DNA of 64,000 bases, from assembly GCA_027475525.1 (NCBI GenBank), contig JAMWFC010000114.1, positions 558,001 to 622,000 of the forward strand, written 5' to 3'. The stretch comes from Macrolepiota albuminosa. Its lineage: Eukaryota > Basidiomycota > Agaricomycetes > Agaricales > Agaricaceae. The notes beneath the pieces are model-generated. The model had not been told where the DNA came from, made no database searches, and saw nothing but the letters and a program-made list of their open reading frames with translations. How positions within the stretch are numbered: the stretch's first letter is position 1; every line of letters begins with the position of its first letter. The translations under genes were made by a program, and so were the position numbers. This document shows positions 21,682-33,121 of this stretch, one piece after another.

Positions 21682-22609
21682 TGATGACGCCCAAAGTTTG
21701 GTCAGTAACAAATGTGACTATAGTGTTACCATACCAAAAGCTTGCGTTGGGCGCGCTAAAAGTAATGTGAGGAGTCCCGGGCAGGTCCCAGAGAACGCGC
21801 CTGTGAAAAAGGGGAAAAGTCGGTAACGGAGTCGGCAAGTGTAAAGCGCTAAGGTAAAGCGCCTAGGAGGAAGCGGTAAGCGAACACAGCAAGGTCAACG
21901 GCAAGAACGCAGTATGCTTAGCGAGGTCTAAGCGTTGATAATGCCTGCCGTAGCTGCAAGGCGCAAATGTGTTGAGTGTTGGCTAGCGTCTGTAACTGCC
22001 AATGAGTTTGACGTTGCCGACCGTAAATGAAATCTTGAGCGTAAGGGAGACTGAAGAAAGGGGAGTAGGAAACTCTGGTCTGTTTTTTTGATTTACAAGT
22101 CGGTAAGTACTTTTATACTACAATGAGTTCACCGTCGCCAGTGGCTAATGACGCCAAAGTGCGGTAAACTGGAGAATTTCATAGGGGTAGCTCCAACGGT
22201 TTCAGATCCCTACCGTCCATTCAAGAGCCTTAGCGACGCCAGGCGACAGATCGCAAAGCTAAACCATCACTCCATCATCCTTCTGTCCGTCAGAGTACCT
22301 AAGCGATGTCAGGCGCCAAATCGAGACGCTAAGCGGTGTCAGATGCCAAGGTCAAACGCCAAACTGTCCATTAGTTTTTGATAGATCATCAGGCTTCTCG
22401 CTAAGCACTGTCGTCAGTGACTGATGCCATCTGTCAGTTGTCATTCTGTCTGCCGATTGGCGCTATCACTGATTGGATCTGCTTCTTGCTGTGCGTGGCC
22501 ATCAAATATTGCCAAAAATGGTTAGTTAGTGCGTGCTAAGGTATCCTGGACCTGTGCCGTGTTGCCGTAGCCTGCCGTTGATGCGCTGATCCTGTATGGG
22601 GTTCTATCA
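21682..22609 (-). repeat. 5' LTR of element C
   Basis: This is the 928-bp partner of 11017-11944. It abuts copia gag on its right and the primer site on its left. Confidence 0.95.
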
Positions 22610-22613
22610 ACGC

Positions 22614-23082
22614 ATCAGCCGGAAGTGTACTTCGATGTTGGTTCCGTCGACATATTTGATAACGTTGAGTTCCTCCTTGGTGTGGATCAGGCCAAGGTCT
22701 GATTTGGCATCATGCAGCATGGTGAGGGACTCCCAAGCTTCAGCGGCAGTGCCGTCCATTTTTATGCCTGCTCTGATGGGGTTGATGACGTTGAATATCA
22801 CCATGCTCCTTGCATAGGCATTGCGTTGCTGCCATTTGTTGGCAGTGGGATTGGTTGCACCCCACCACGACCTTTCCGTTGTTGGGGGGGGGTGCGTTGT
22901 GGCGCCCCGCTCTCTCCTTTTACATCTCCCTTGGAGAGTAGATTTACAATTTTCTCCGTCAAGTAGTCCAGTAGGCCACGGCCACGAGCGGCTTCAGTTA
23001 TCATTGTCTTGAATGATATCCAGTTCGATCCATCGAACCTTTCCTCTGCAGGGAGTAGAAATAATGAAGGATTTTGGGACAT
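22614..23082 (-). pseudogene. copia gag N-terminal part
   Basis: Reading leftward from ATG 23082 it includes ERFDGSNWISFKTMITEAARGRGLLDYL, here in pieces: the FDGSNW box typical of copia gag, a linker, and after one frameshift near 22800 the sequence INPIRAGIKMDGTAAEAWESL and NVIKYVDGTNIEVHF. It ends at the insertion site of element C (HFRLMR) and resumes at 11016. Confidence 0.85.
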
Positions 23083-23171
23083 TTTTCAGTTGTGTCAGTG
23101 GTTCGGTGTGTGATAGTAAACTTTTTGTGAGTCGTTTTCTGGGTTTACTGAGTGGCGACGGGGCCCATAAC

Positions 23172-23435
23172 CTGTTGGACACAAGACTCAGTCGGTGTGA
23201 TAACAACTGAGGTTTGTCCGGCATCTGGTTTCCGATATGTTAAGTGGGACTGTATAGTTCCTTTTCTTCCATCTCTTTCCTCTGCAATGCATCAATGTCA
23301 CGTGGGCTCAACGTGTCCTGCGATCCCTGTGCAACATAATGCACTTGGCTATGATCCAAAGAGTTGTGTTGTAGATGTTTCCAGACCTATGTTTGGTGAG
23401 AACTCCTCAGGGTGTTCTTTGTTACTATGAATCAG
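23172..23435 (-). repeat. Probable 5' LTR of the copia element (right end uncertain)
   Basis: On the minus strand the sequence ends CCAACA and is followed by GGTTATGGGCCC, which resembles a copia primer-binding region, about 90 bp before the gag start. The outer end cannot be fixed because the 3' LTR is missing for comparison. Confidence 0.4.
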
Positions 23436-24143
23436 CCATTCACTGGGTGCAGAAACAATGTTCTTTTGCAAAACAATGTAAGAATGTAGTAAAAATAATC
23501 CAATTTATTTCAAAATTCTATTTGAATGGTTTTATCAAAACCAGGGAAAAAATATTGTAAATTGAACTTACTAAAATTACCAAGAAAAGTATGGTTCAAG
23601 ATTGGTAGAAATGAACAGATTCATTATTTGCATTTTCAAGTCCTCAAATCAAGTTCTCAATATTGTTGGTTAAGGTGCAGATAGTATGCTCAGCAGTACA
23701 CCTGTCATGGCCTGCACAAACCCCAGCCCTGAACAACTACAACCCTGGGAGCCCCCCCTGTTGTTAACCCCCATCACTCCTCTAGGCCACCGAAGGGGAC
23801 ACCACCCTATCATAGACTGGGCCAGCACCACCTTGGACAGAGCTGGCTAATCAGACCTGACACCAACATTCAGTATTTGCACATTTTGCGGTAGTTCCGT
23901 GAGACCAAATCAAAAGCTAATTTGTTATACATATAATGAACTATGAGCTAGTCTCCCTAAGTATGGTGTCTATAAAATGGGTCAGAGTCCTGGCATGACA
24001 AAATCCTGAGTATAGGGAAAAACAGAATGAGATACATCTGCACGTCAGATCCGAGATACATCCATGAGTCAGAGAGAAGGCCGACCCCACCCTGAGAGAC
24101 AAAGGTAACTCATAGACAAAGTAGATGAATCCCACCCTGAAGA
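23436..24143. other. AT-rich interval with one GC-rich LTR-like island
   Basis: No gene was recognised. A GC-rich island at 23703-23862 starts TGTCATGGCC and ends GACCTGACA, similar to the ends of LTR family B, but it is only 160 bp and has no matching flanking duplication. It may be an internally deleted solo LTR. Confidence 0.35.
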
Positions 24144-25412
24144 CTACTGTTTGTTGAGAAACGACATAACAGGGCACAGTAACTCAACATAGATGGACGC
24201 AATGAGCTCCAGGTTTCTCCAATATCTAAGAAAGGAATCAGATGTCCAACGACCCATAGCCTTGACAACATCAGGAGGTACACCTTTCAACAATAGTTCT
24301 GTAGTTCCTCCAATTCAAAAACAGTGACCGCTGATCTTCGGCAAACCCACCTTCTCCAAAATAGAACTGACAGTCAGAAGCAATTTCCTCGTCGTGAGAG
24401 CCACCCAGTCTCTTTTTGCGTTTTGGTAAGCACACACAGGTGAATTTCTTGTACTCTTATTGACCTGGCAATGGTTAGCCAAAGCCACAATAGGATTGCT
24501 GTTCCCCTCCTGACGAGTGAGGACAATTGTTTCTTCCTTACAACCCGATTTTTTTGTGTGAGGTAAAAATAAGAACCGAGATCCTGTGTTATTTGGAACT
24601 CCGAACTGCGACCAACATGGCAAGGACATAACGTTGAAATCTCATTGCTGTGGTAGGAGAAACTTGCCCAGCCTAATTTGACTGCAAAAAGTGGTTGTGA
24701 CCACAGCCCAATCGCAAGCATCAAGTGGTTTGCTCCGGTCGAGATTAGACTTTAGGCATTGTAGCATCTCAAGAGAAACAGGGGGGCGTTCCTCTAAAAA
24801 GGACAAATTGGGCTGAAGGTTCTCTGTTCCCTGTAAGGTGTGTCTCAAGCGCACCAAATGTGGCCACAGCATGTTGTTTTAGATGTGCCATGCATGAAGA
24901 CCTGAAATTTTATTAGCGGCAGTGTACCAGCCATTGACGCAGCATATGAACAGAGTAGATCCTCCGAGGCTGGGAAAGCGATATCATGATGCACCCCCTG
25001 TCAATCACAGAAACGCAAGAAATCCTTTACAGATGGTGGACGGTGCCCATGAATGAGCAATGACGCTATTGACTAAAGCATGACCCGCTGTCAACAGGAT
25101 AGAAGCAGTGGGCAAAGATTTGTCCTTTGATCCACTAGGTTGATATTTGATGATGTCCCTATCGATATCGCGATTTGACCAAAGGTGAGGTTTCTTACGG
25201 CTGCAGGATGGAATGTTACCATAAGGTGTATAACGTTGGGAAGCATAACCAACATGACAATTATCTGGAATGAAACAATATAGAAAGGAGGCACGGGATG
25301 AGTGTAGCATATTTTGTAATGTGACTAAAGCGTGACGTGGTACGGTTCCAAAATCTAGAATAGATTGAGGTTTTTCTGTGCAGTGGACTATGTGTGGGAA
25401 AAATGTCTTCAA
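24144..25412 (-). pseudogene. Tyrosine recombinase-like gene, decayed
   Basis: The C-terminal catalytic block is clear: a HCF-stop-IGGTTELLL segment (position of the H-x-x-R box; the stop at 24327 falls at the Arg), then AMGRWTSDSFLRYWRNLE, with the W and the Tyr of RYWR in the places of the last boxes. Upstream pieces on the same strand include HSWAPSTICKGFLAFL, the start of a core-binding domain, and DFNVMSLPCWSQFG-type sequence. At least three stops or frameshifts separate them. No RT lies nearby, so this looks like a stand-alone recombinase of the kind scattered in Agaricomycete genomes (Crypton-like or host-domesticated). It is distinct from the Ngaro recombinase at 54433. Confidence 0.7.
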
Positions 25413-25454
25413 TTTTTGCTGTCATATGACTATGTTTGTTCTCATTGCCATTAC

Positions 25455-26525
25455 TTCCTTCAGGTAAGTGTGGGAATAATATCTTTGCTTTTTAATGTCA
25501 TGTGATACTACTATATATCTGTATGGTTACAGATATGCATGGGAATAATATCTTCTCTTTTTACTATCATATGATATACCATTCATCTCTACAGTTACTT
25601 AGTTAGCAGTAGACTAGGTACATGTGGGAAGAATGTCTTTGATTTTTGCCGTCATGTGATACATACCATTTGTCTGTATGGTTACTTAGTAAGCAGTAGA
25701 CTAGGTATACGTGGGAATAATGTCTTTGCTTTTTAATGTCATGTGATACTACCATACGTCTGTATGGTTATAGATATGCATGGGAATAATGTCTTCCCTT
25801 TTTACCGTCATGTAATATACTGTTCATCTGTATGGTTACTTAGTCAGCAGTAGACTAGGTATGCATGAAAAGAATGTCTTTGATTTTTGCTGTCATGTGA
25901 TACGTACCATTTGTCTGTATGGTTACAGAGATGCATGGGAATATTGTCTTCGCTTTTTACTGTCATGTGATATAACCGTTTATCTGTACAGTTACTTAGT
26001 CAGCAGTAAACTAGATACATGTGGGAAGAATGTCTTTGATTTTTGCTGTCATGTGATACATTCTGTTTGTCTGTACAGTTACTTAGTAAGCAGTAGACTA
26101 GATATACATGGGAATAATGTCTTTGCTTTTTACCATCATGTGATACTACCATTCATCTGTACAGATATGCATAGAAATAATGTCTTTGCTTTTTACTGTC
26201 ATATGATATAACTGTTTGTCTGTATAGTTACTTAGTCAGCAGTAAGGTACGCATGAGAAGAATGTCTTCGATTTTTGCCATCATGTGATATGTACCGTTT
26301 GTCTGTACGGTTACAGATATGTGTAAAAAGTATGTCTTTGATTTTTGCCATCATGTGATACGTTCTATTTGTCTGTACAGTTACAGATATGCATAGGAAG
26401 AATGTCTTTGATTTTTGCCGTCATGTGATATGTTCCATTTGTCTGTACAGTTACTTAGTAAGCAGTAGACTAGGTATGCATGGGAAGAATGTCTTTAATT
26501 TTTGCTGTCATGTGATCCATATCGT
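25455..26525. repeat. Minisatellite with two monomer lengths
   Basis: Roughly 14 tandem units share a core of TGGGAAGAATGTCTTTG, ATTTTTGCCGTCATGTGATA and TGTCTGTACAGTTAC. Unit starts at 25471, 25540, 25625, 25712, 25781, 25866, 25936, 26022 and 26109 give spacings near 69-70 or 85-87. The long form carries an extra block TTAGTAAGCAGTAGACTAGG. Every unit has a TCATGTGAT-like motif. Any open frame across it is incidental. Confidence 0.92.
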
Positions 26526-26559
26526 TACTATATTAATATTTGATATCTATCTATGCTAG

Positions 26560-27670
26560 AATTTAGCTATGGCAGTTGCATCTATTTTACCATGGTGTCT
26601 GCACCTACTTGGTCTGTAATGTTGCAATCAATCAAGACTATATTTGGCTGATGTTCTTTTCTTGCCAGATGCATTGGATGTCCAGTCAACTCATAGATCT
26701 AGCAGTCTCTGTCAAATAAACATATTTCATTGAGTAATTGCGAGTATTTCTATGTCCTGCCTGGTACAGGCACAACAGGACATGATGTTAGATTACAGAC
26801 AATAGCTGCCATATGAAAAATCATATATTGGAGCAGGTACATGCATTAAAAATTATGGTTCCTCGGTTGCCTTCTATGGAGAGTGATCTCTGAATACCAG
26901 GGCTAAAATACCCTTCAAAAGATTTGGCATATTGCCACTATCCAATAGACATCTATTGTGAGAGGAGAAACAATCTGTCTAACTTAATCTGATCACAATC
27001 CCATCAGACAACTGGAAATGAGGTCCAAAAGTTCTGACAGTTTAAAAATTGATGTCATCAATGACTTAGCCAAATAGACCAAAAATTTCCACTCAACCTT
27101 CTGAAAATGATAGAGCACAATTATTGACTATTTGATTTGCAAAAACATTGAGTCTGTCATACTCATTGTTCGATGTTCTCCTCACTTACACTGGGGCAGA
27201 TATGTGTCAAACTACCCTTTCCTTTCTGTATAGCTGATTCACACTCTTGTGAGGTGTTCATTTATGAACAATCATTGTGTTTGACATTGTTCTCCTCACA
27301 TACACTAGGGCAGATATGTGTCAAACTATCCTTTCTTTTCTGTATAAGTGATTCACACTCTCACAAGGTGTTCATTTATGCACAATAGTCGTTGAATCAA
27401 GCTCAATATGGTCTGGTAATTGGTACATTTGGCTTGACCTGGAGCTGGCACTGCTCAATGGGTGCCCTACTAGTCAACAGATAGGTCTTTTCATTGAGGA
27501 AGCAACTTAATGTATTGAAGTTGCATAGTGGCAGCAATACACTGATAGTTTGAAGGATAGTTCTTCCCTTCTGGCTTGTCTGCTGAACATGTATGGGTCA
27601 ATGGAATGAAAGTCATTATTTTTCCCCTCTGTTGCAAGTTTTGTGCTCTTGTTATTGAAGACAGCTTAAA
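26560..27670. other. AT-rich interval, no gene recognised
   Basis: Apart from the 114-bp duplication I see no feature on either strand. Confidence 0.5.
27175..27400. repeat. Diverged tandem duplication, period about 114 bp
   Basis: Two copies of a segment containing GGGCAGATATGTGTCAAACT begin at about 27175 and 27289 and differ at several sites. Unlike the 77-bp repeats, this looks old. Confidence 0.8.
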
Positions 27671-30600
27671 ATGATGAATCACATGTCAATTGCTAGCCTG
27701 TTGAACAATCTAGAGGCTCCAGAGGCTCCAGAGGCACAAACACTTGTTGACATACACTCACAAGTACTGGAGCTTTCATCGATGCTTGGGTCTGAATCTA
27801 TTCTTGTGTCTACTGATATTTCATTAGTGGTGTCTTGTGTTCTTGTATATCTCAAAAATAGATTCTTGTCTGAATATCATCAAGTGTGCGCAACTTCTAA
27901 TTGGAGCCCTGCCTCCTTTTATCATGCGACTACTATACTATTCCCAAACCGGCCTCATTCTCTGACCTCTTGTTTGACACCCAGCACACCTGGCCACACT
28001 CCAATCCAGTCATCTTCTAATTATGACATTCCATCATCTTCGCCATTCTAGCAATCTTCACATCTGTCAAGTCCATTGGATATAACAATCAAATATGGAG
28101 TGAAGATCAATTGGCAAACAACACTTTCAACGCTTTACCAATATCACGACTCTCAGGCTTATGTGGAATATCCTGAAACCAATAAAGACCCAGTTGGATA
28201 TCTTTTTAGGCACAATCCTGAGAAGTGGCGCATCTCAGCTCATGACTTTGTATATTCTCTTGGTTTTCTCTCTGGGCATTGTCAGGGGACTCCTCATTCC
28301 TTTCTTCTTTCACTCTTTATTTCTTCACTCTCCTTTCATTCACTTCCTTATTTCTTCTATCATTCTCTCATTTTGCTGTTACTACTTTTTCAACACTATC
28401 TGTTAGTACTATTCTCAACCTTTGAGGTGCTCTGGTTCTTTAGCTATCACTCAGACAAGTGTGGGCCCTTCAGCACCGCTCCAGGCTGCTTAGATAAGCT
28501 GGAGTTTGCCTTTCTGACTTCTAAAGTCCAGAGTTTTCCTCCCTTGTTTGCACACTTGTTTGCACACTTGTTTGGTTAGTCAATTTTCGAGTTTTTAAGG
28601 TTTTGTTGTACTGTACAGTTGTTTCCCATGCTTCAGAGGCCCCAGAAGCGTCCAACTTGGCATAGGGAATCCCCAGACTTGTTCTCTTTGGATCTCCCTC
28701 TGCCAGGTGAGTAGCTACCTTGATATTATCAGTATATATTCTAATACACTTTGGATCTCCCTCTGCCAGCTGTGTGACTGAGCCACAGCCTCTAGAGGTT
28801 GCCCTTACAGGCATACTCAGGTTGGCAAGCCTGTGACATGCTCTTTGTTGACTATGAGTAGCGGCAAGCGTGTTTCTTGTGTTGAAAGTCATTTTACTTA
28901 TATGTAGTCACTTTAAATGAAATGCAACTCATCTTTTTCAACGGTTTATCGTCAGGTCAAGGTTCCAAAGTTTGTCCTCAAACAAACATTGATGCATTGA
29001 CTGTACCTCATACATTAGCTACCCTGGAAGCTATCTCTGAACGCCTTGCAGATGATCAGTCAACTCAATTAGAGGCATCATCTCTTAAGTGTGATGTTTT
29101 CTGCAAGATAGCAGCTTTAATTGCTGTAGTGTGGAAAGTTGGCTGCAAAGCATCTTAATATGAAGAGACCATATTATCTCAAAGCGAGCAGATTTCTTAT
29201 GACAAAATACAAAGACAAATTAAAAGGGCTCAATGTAGATACAAACCAACTTTGGAACAGTGTAAAGGCAAAATCATCTTGAAGTATAATGTCAATGATT
29301 TAGGTCAAGAAAGGATATGTCTTAAGTATGCACATTTCCTAAGATACCTTGAATCATTTACTAAAGTTGGTTACAGATGTGAGTACTACAAGAAAGATAG
29401 TCATGATCATTATATCCATCATTTTGATAAAAGCTATGACCTTAATTATTTGGAAGCATACTTCAATAAAGACACAAACAAACTTGATCGCATTGAACAA
29501 GCAGCATTTGTTTCAGGTTTTGAGCCTCTCGCTGAATGTTTGACTATTTCAAACTTTTCAACATAGAAATTATGCTGCTGTGAGTATTATATCACTAATA
29601 TTTAACTGAATATTGCTAATATTAAAGATGATCACAGCTTGTGATCACTGCTTATCAGATGGACAACTTTGGCAGCCAGAAATGAAACATGTACCTTGCA
29701 ATGTCAAATTTCATATCTTTGAACCACTTGAAGAATTTTGAATGCAGTGTCCTTGGATTTTGATAACATCATCTGGTGTTTATCTCCATCCTATTCTGTT
29801 ATCACAGAAGACACCATCATATATACGTTCTAAAGTAGCCTATCTTTTAGAATGTCTGGGTACTGACTTTGCTGACCTCACTCCTTAGCAATTTCTATGA
29901 CATCTTGTTGTAAAGAATCATCTTCATAAGATGCTACCTGACATTCCTTCACCTACACTCAGTGATCTTCATGCATCTTTGGCAAACCATGAGCGTCTGG
30001 CATACATTATTGATCTAGAGAGAAACAGGCTATATCCTGAGAGCACAGGCTGAGAAGATGTGTTGTTCTTCAGAATAAAATCTACCTACATCTTACACTT
30101 TCAAGCTAGGTGTTAAAAGCTACAAAGAAAATGAAGATCACACTCTGTCATCTGAGGATCTTTATATTCACAAGATTATAGAGCTTCCTTCCTCATTATT
30201 TTCTATTCATATTGAAGATGAACTTGTGAAAAATAGTCAAACAACAGATATACAAATGGTCATTTGCATAAGTAAAGAGGGGAGTTGTCAACTCTTGAAT
30301 GCACAATATATTCAAAGTGATATTGGCTTTAAGCATGTAGTTGGATTTTATGAATTTGAGCTTGCATGTCTTGATTGTGATGCTAATACTAGTTTGCCTT
30401 TTTTTATATCTATATTAACTGCATTGATTGTTATTCAGATGTCATTTTTTGTTGTGTTTTTTTGAACTGCCAAACTGCTGCAGCCTATGAACAGTTGAAC
30501 TATTCTATGAGATTGGCAAAATAGTCAAATTAGATACAGGAAGGACACTTCAATGGCACTATCTTCATGGAAATTCTGTTGATGAAACTGATGGTATGAT

Positions 30601-31660
30601 TCTCCAATTTGCTGCTGATCAGCATGCTGGGCAAGCAAAAGGTGCATTTATGTATCCAATCTGAAACTAAAATTTAATCATTTCTTACCAGGATTAGGCC
30701 TCTATCTTCATAGCTTGGCACAGAAAATAGAACAAAAGAGAGACCTACACAAGCCTCACAGGCTACTAGCAGACTTGAATGCTTATGAGCATTTACATCG
30801 TATTTTTTGCTTGTGCACTGTGCATGCTAAGAGGAATATACACGACACCCGAGGTTTAACAGATGAAGTAAAGAACTTCATGCATAGTTTGATCTGTACA
30901 ATACATCCAAACTGGGCAGAAACTCTCAATAATATATGTACTCTTGGCGGCAAGGTTGGCATAGGTGAGCATTTAATTTGTAAAAATTGCATTGCCTTAT
31001 TTCTTTTGTAAGATTGGATAAAAAACAAACTCGATAGCAAATTTGCCTTCGAAGGACTCTGTTGGGAAAAGAGTCATATTCCATGGCCCATCTAGAAAGC
31101 TGGCAAGGCAAATAGTAATCTGGTTGAAAGCACTCATGCCGATGTTAATAGAGAAAATATCAGCTGCAGTTTACTGGATGAAATTGTGAAGGGACGGTCT
31201 TTTGATAATCTGAAAATAAAAACCTTGTTGACTTTAAAGACGACTGACATTCAACTATCATACAATTCTGGTCACTTTGTTGAGAACATGACAAAAAACC
31301 TGAAGCATAAATATGTGTATCTATTGCTCCTTTCTATTAAAGCATACTGAATCTTTGAGTAGACCAGGCTTATCACAACTCACTTGTTGCTGAAGACGTC
31401 AAAATTGAAGCACACAATGTAAGGCTCAAAAAAGCACGGTCATCTCTGTCAAGAATTACAACAAAGATTGAAACACTCAATGCACAGTTGAGCCATCTCA
31501 AACATGATTTTTAGCTCATTCAATATCAACGCCTTCTTGCTGTCCTTGAAAGAGCTCAAAAGTCAAAGGATGCAGCTGTGGCCAAATATAACAGGGAAGT
31601 TGCAGCTGTTCCAGCATTGAGAGGAACAGGTTCAGGAAAAGTTGCACTTGTAACTTTGTA
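27671..31660 (+). pseudogene. Large multicopy-type gene, possible MULE-like transposase, decayed
   Basis: Coding blocks in order: LLNNLEAPEAPEAQTLVDIH (27690), NWSPASFYHATTILFP (27900), INWQTTLSTLYQYH and YLFRHNPEKW (28100-28240), SKVCPQTNIDAL to FEPLAECL (28960-29560, one TAA at 29156), QYIQSDIGFKHVVGFYEFEL (30310), then QFAADQHAGQAKG, EHLHRIFCLCTVHAKRNI (30790) and NLVESTHADVNREN (31110), ending in a coiled-coil tail near 31640. Introns are likely near 30640-30700 and 30964-31010. The block at 28450-28900 looks inserted. I have the impression that this reading frame is multicopy in Agaricomycetes, but I cannot check that here. The spacing of an Asp block, C-x2-H and an N-x-x-E block recalls MULE transposases, which is inference. 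Many stops and frameshifts make it non-functional. Confidence 0.6.
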
Positions 31661-33121
31661 GGTTATGAACATGAACTTGTTATCGAGAGTAGTCTGCAAT
31701 TGTATACATTCACTGTGTCAAGAATATGAGAATAAACTAAGTTTTGATATGATTGCAAGCATAAAACATGGTCATAATTTACAAGAAAATAATCAGTCTA
31801 TTGTATGCTCTACCAGTTACAGCAAATCAAACACCACAAGAGGGTGTGAACTATTGCTAAGAGGGCACATAGTCACCAGTGAAGATACCTATACACAGCA
31901 CAGTACATTAACACATTCTTTCATATGTATTGTCCGACTCACTTTGACAACAAGAATGCACAAATGTTTTCTTCCATGTTGCACCTGGTACTATACCCAG
32001 TGGTGCCACTGAGTTCCTCACCAGCATCTGGAAGCTTCAAAGCATGAGCAATAGAGGAGGTGGTGAGGATGGGCCAAGCAGGCAAGTTTTTGCCTCTCCT
32101 CCACACTCAACAGATACACTGCCTTCCATAATGCATGTCTTCTTGCACTTGTCATCTCCTATTGTATACAAACTTGCTTGTCAGACGTCGCATGCTGGAA
32201 CTGCCTAAAAGCATGTATTTGTGCTGACCACAAATGAGAGTCACTTGTGGCTAGTCCTTCTTGTCTTAAAAAGGATATTATAGGTGTGCTAGGCAGAGCG
32301 AGACCAAAAGTTGTTGATGTGCTTGAATATAGGTAGATGAACTGAGCAAGAGGGTCTATGTTGATGGGCTGTGGAGCCTTTCCAAGGTGTGCATTGATGA
32401 AATCATCTAGACTGAAAGAGAGTCAAACATCACATTCATGATGGATTCGGGGAATGACTAGCCTTCCACCTTCTATCCATTGCGTTAATACACTAAGAGA
32501 GTCAGTCAAAGATACTGGGATAACATAAAGAGCCTCAACTGAAGTGTGGGCATGTTGGGCCCAAAGGCCGAGAATTAACATGATTCTAGCCATGCATGGC
32601 TAGACACTTAGTTGAATATCAAGCAGTCCACAGTAAAGAAGTCCATATGCTTACTGATATATGATGATGTCCAGGTGATGTACGTTGGAACAACTGATTA
32701 TGACTGTGGCTGGTGCAAGCAACATCACAAGCACAGCCACAGCATGTTTCTTCCACCATCAAGATTCTCTTTATACCTATCTAGAACTTTATCAGAACAG
32801 ATTTGTGTGATTCAACTAGCATGGAGACAACATTTTGTCAGTAGTATATAGTAAATTTTGAGGTATCTGCTCTTTCAAGGTCCTGTAGATTCTAAGCTGC
32901 CACCTTGCCAAAGAACAGAATTTGGGTCACAAGCTGCAATAGTTGTTGTCACTGAACTCTGCCCCATTTTTATAGTCTTGATAGGATGTGCTTACAAGAA
33001 GCTCCACTCAGTGCACTCTAACTACCACATACTGTGAACAATCAATAATCCATGTTTTGAACACATATGCTTGTTATAGAATCACCATAAAAACAATGTG
33101 ATATTTGTTTAACTAAAAAAA
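31661..33121. other. AT-rich interval, no gene recognised
   Basis: Short open frames occur (for example 31665-32012 and 32612-32851), but none shows a domain, bias or splice structure I can support. Confidence 0.5.

Larger units (their letters stand above)
11017..22609 (-). mobile_element. Ty3-family element C, two LTRs, inserted in copia gag
   Basis: The element is 11,593 bp, including four artefact-like 77-bp duplications. LTRs are 928 bp each, with ends TGATAG...TCATCA on the coding strand. The minus-strand order is 5' LTR (21682-22609), primer site, gag and protease (21298-19104), spacer, RT and RNase H (18862-16732), integrase (16509-15037), then an antisense gene on the plus strand (12112-14609), polypurine tract and 3' LTR (11017-11944). 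Flanks ATGC (11013-11016) and ACGC (22610-22613) look like a 4-bp target duplication changed by one CpG transition. No chromodomain was seen. Confidence 0.93.
7483..23172 (-). mobile_element. Ty1/copia element, split by Ty3 element C and truncated at its 3' end
   Basis: The domains run leftward in copia order: gag (23082-22610 and 11016 to about 10700), zinc knuckle and protease (10700-10350), integrase (10349-9258), RT and RNase H (8729-7483). Element C (11017-22609) lies inside gag. Joining the flanks restores the gag frame (HFRLMR to TVWSKAN). The 3' end stops within RNase H where LTR B begins. A likely 5' LTR starts at 23172. The element is dead: several frameshifts and stops. Confidence 0.9.

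Noticed and set aside
25861..26211. Open frame of 116 codons within the minisatellite
   Set aside because: It repeats with the monomer and has no other support.
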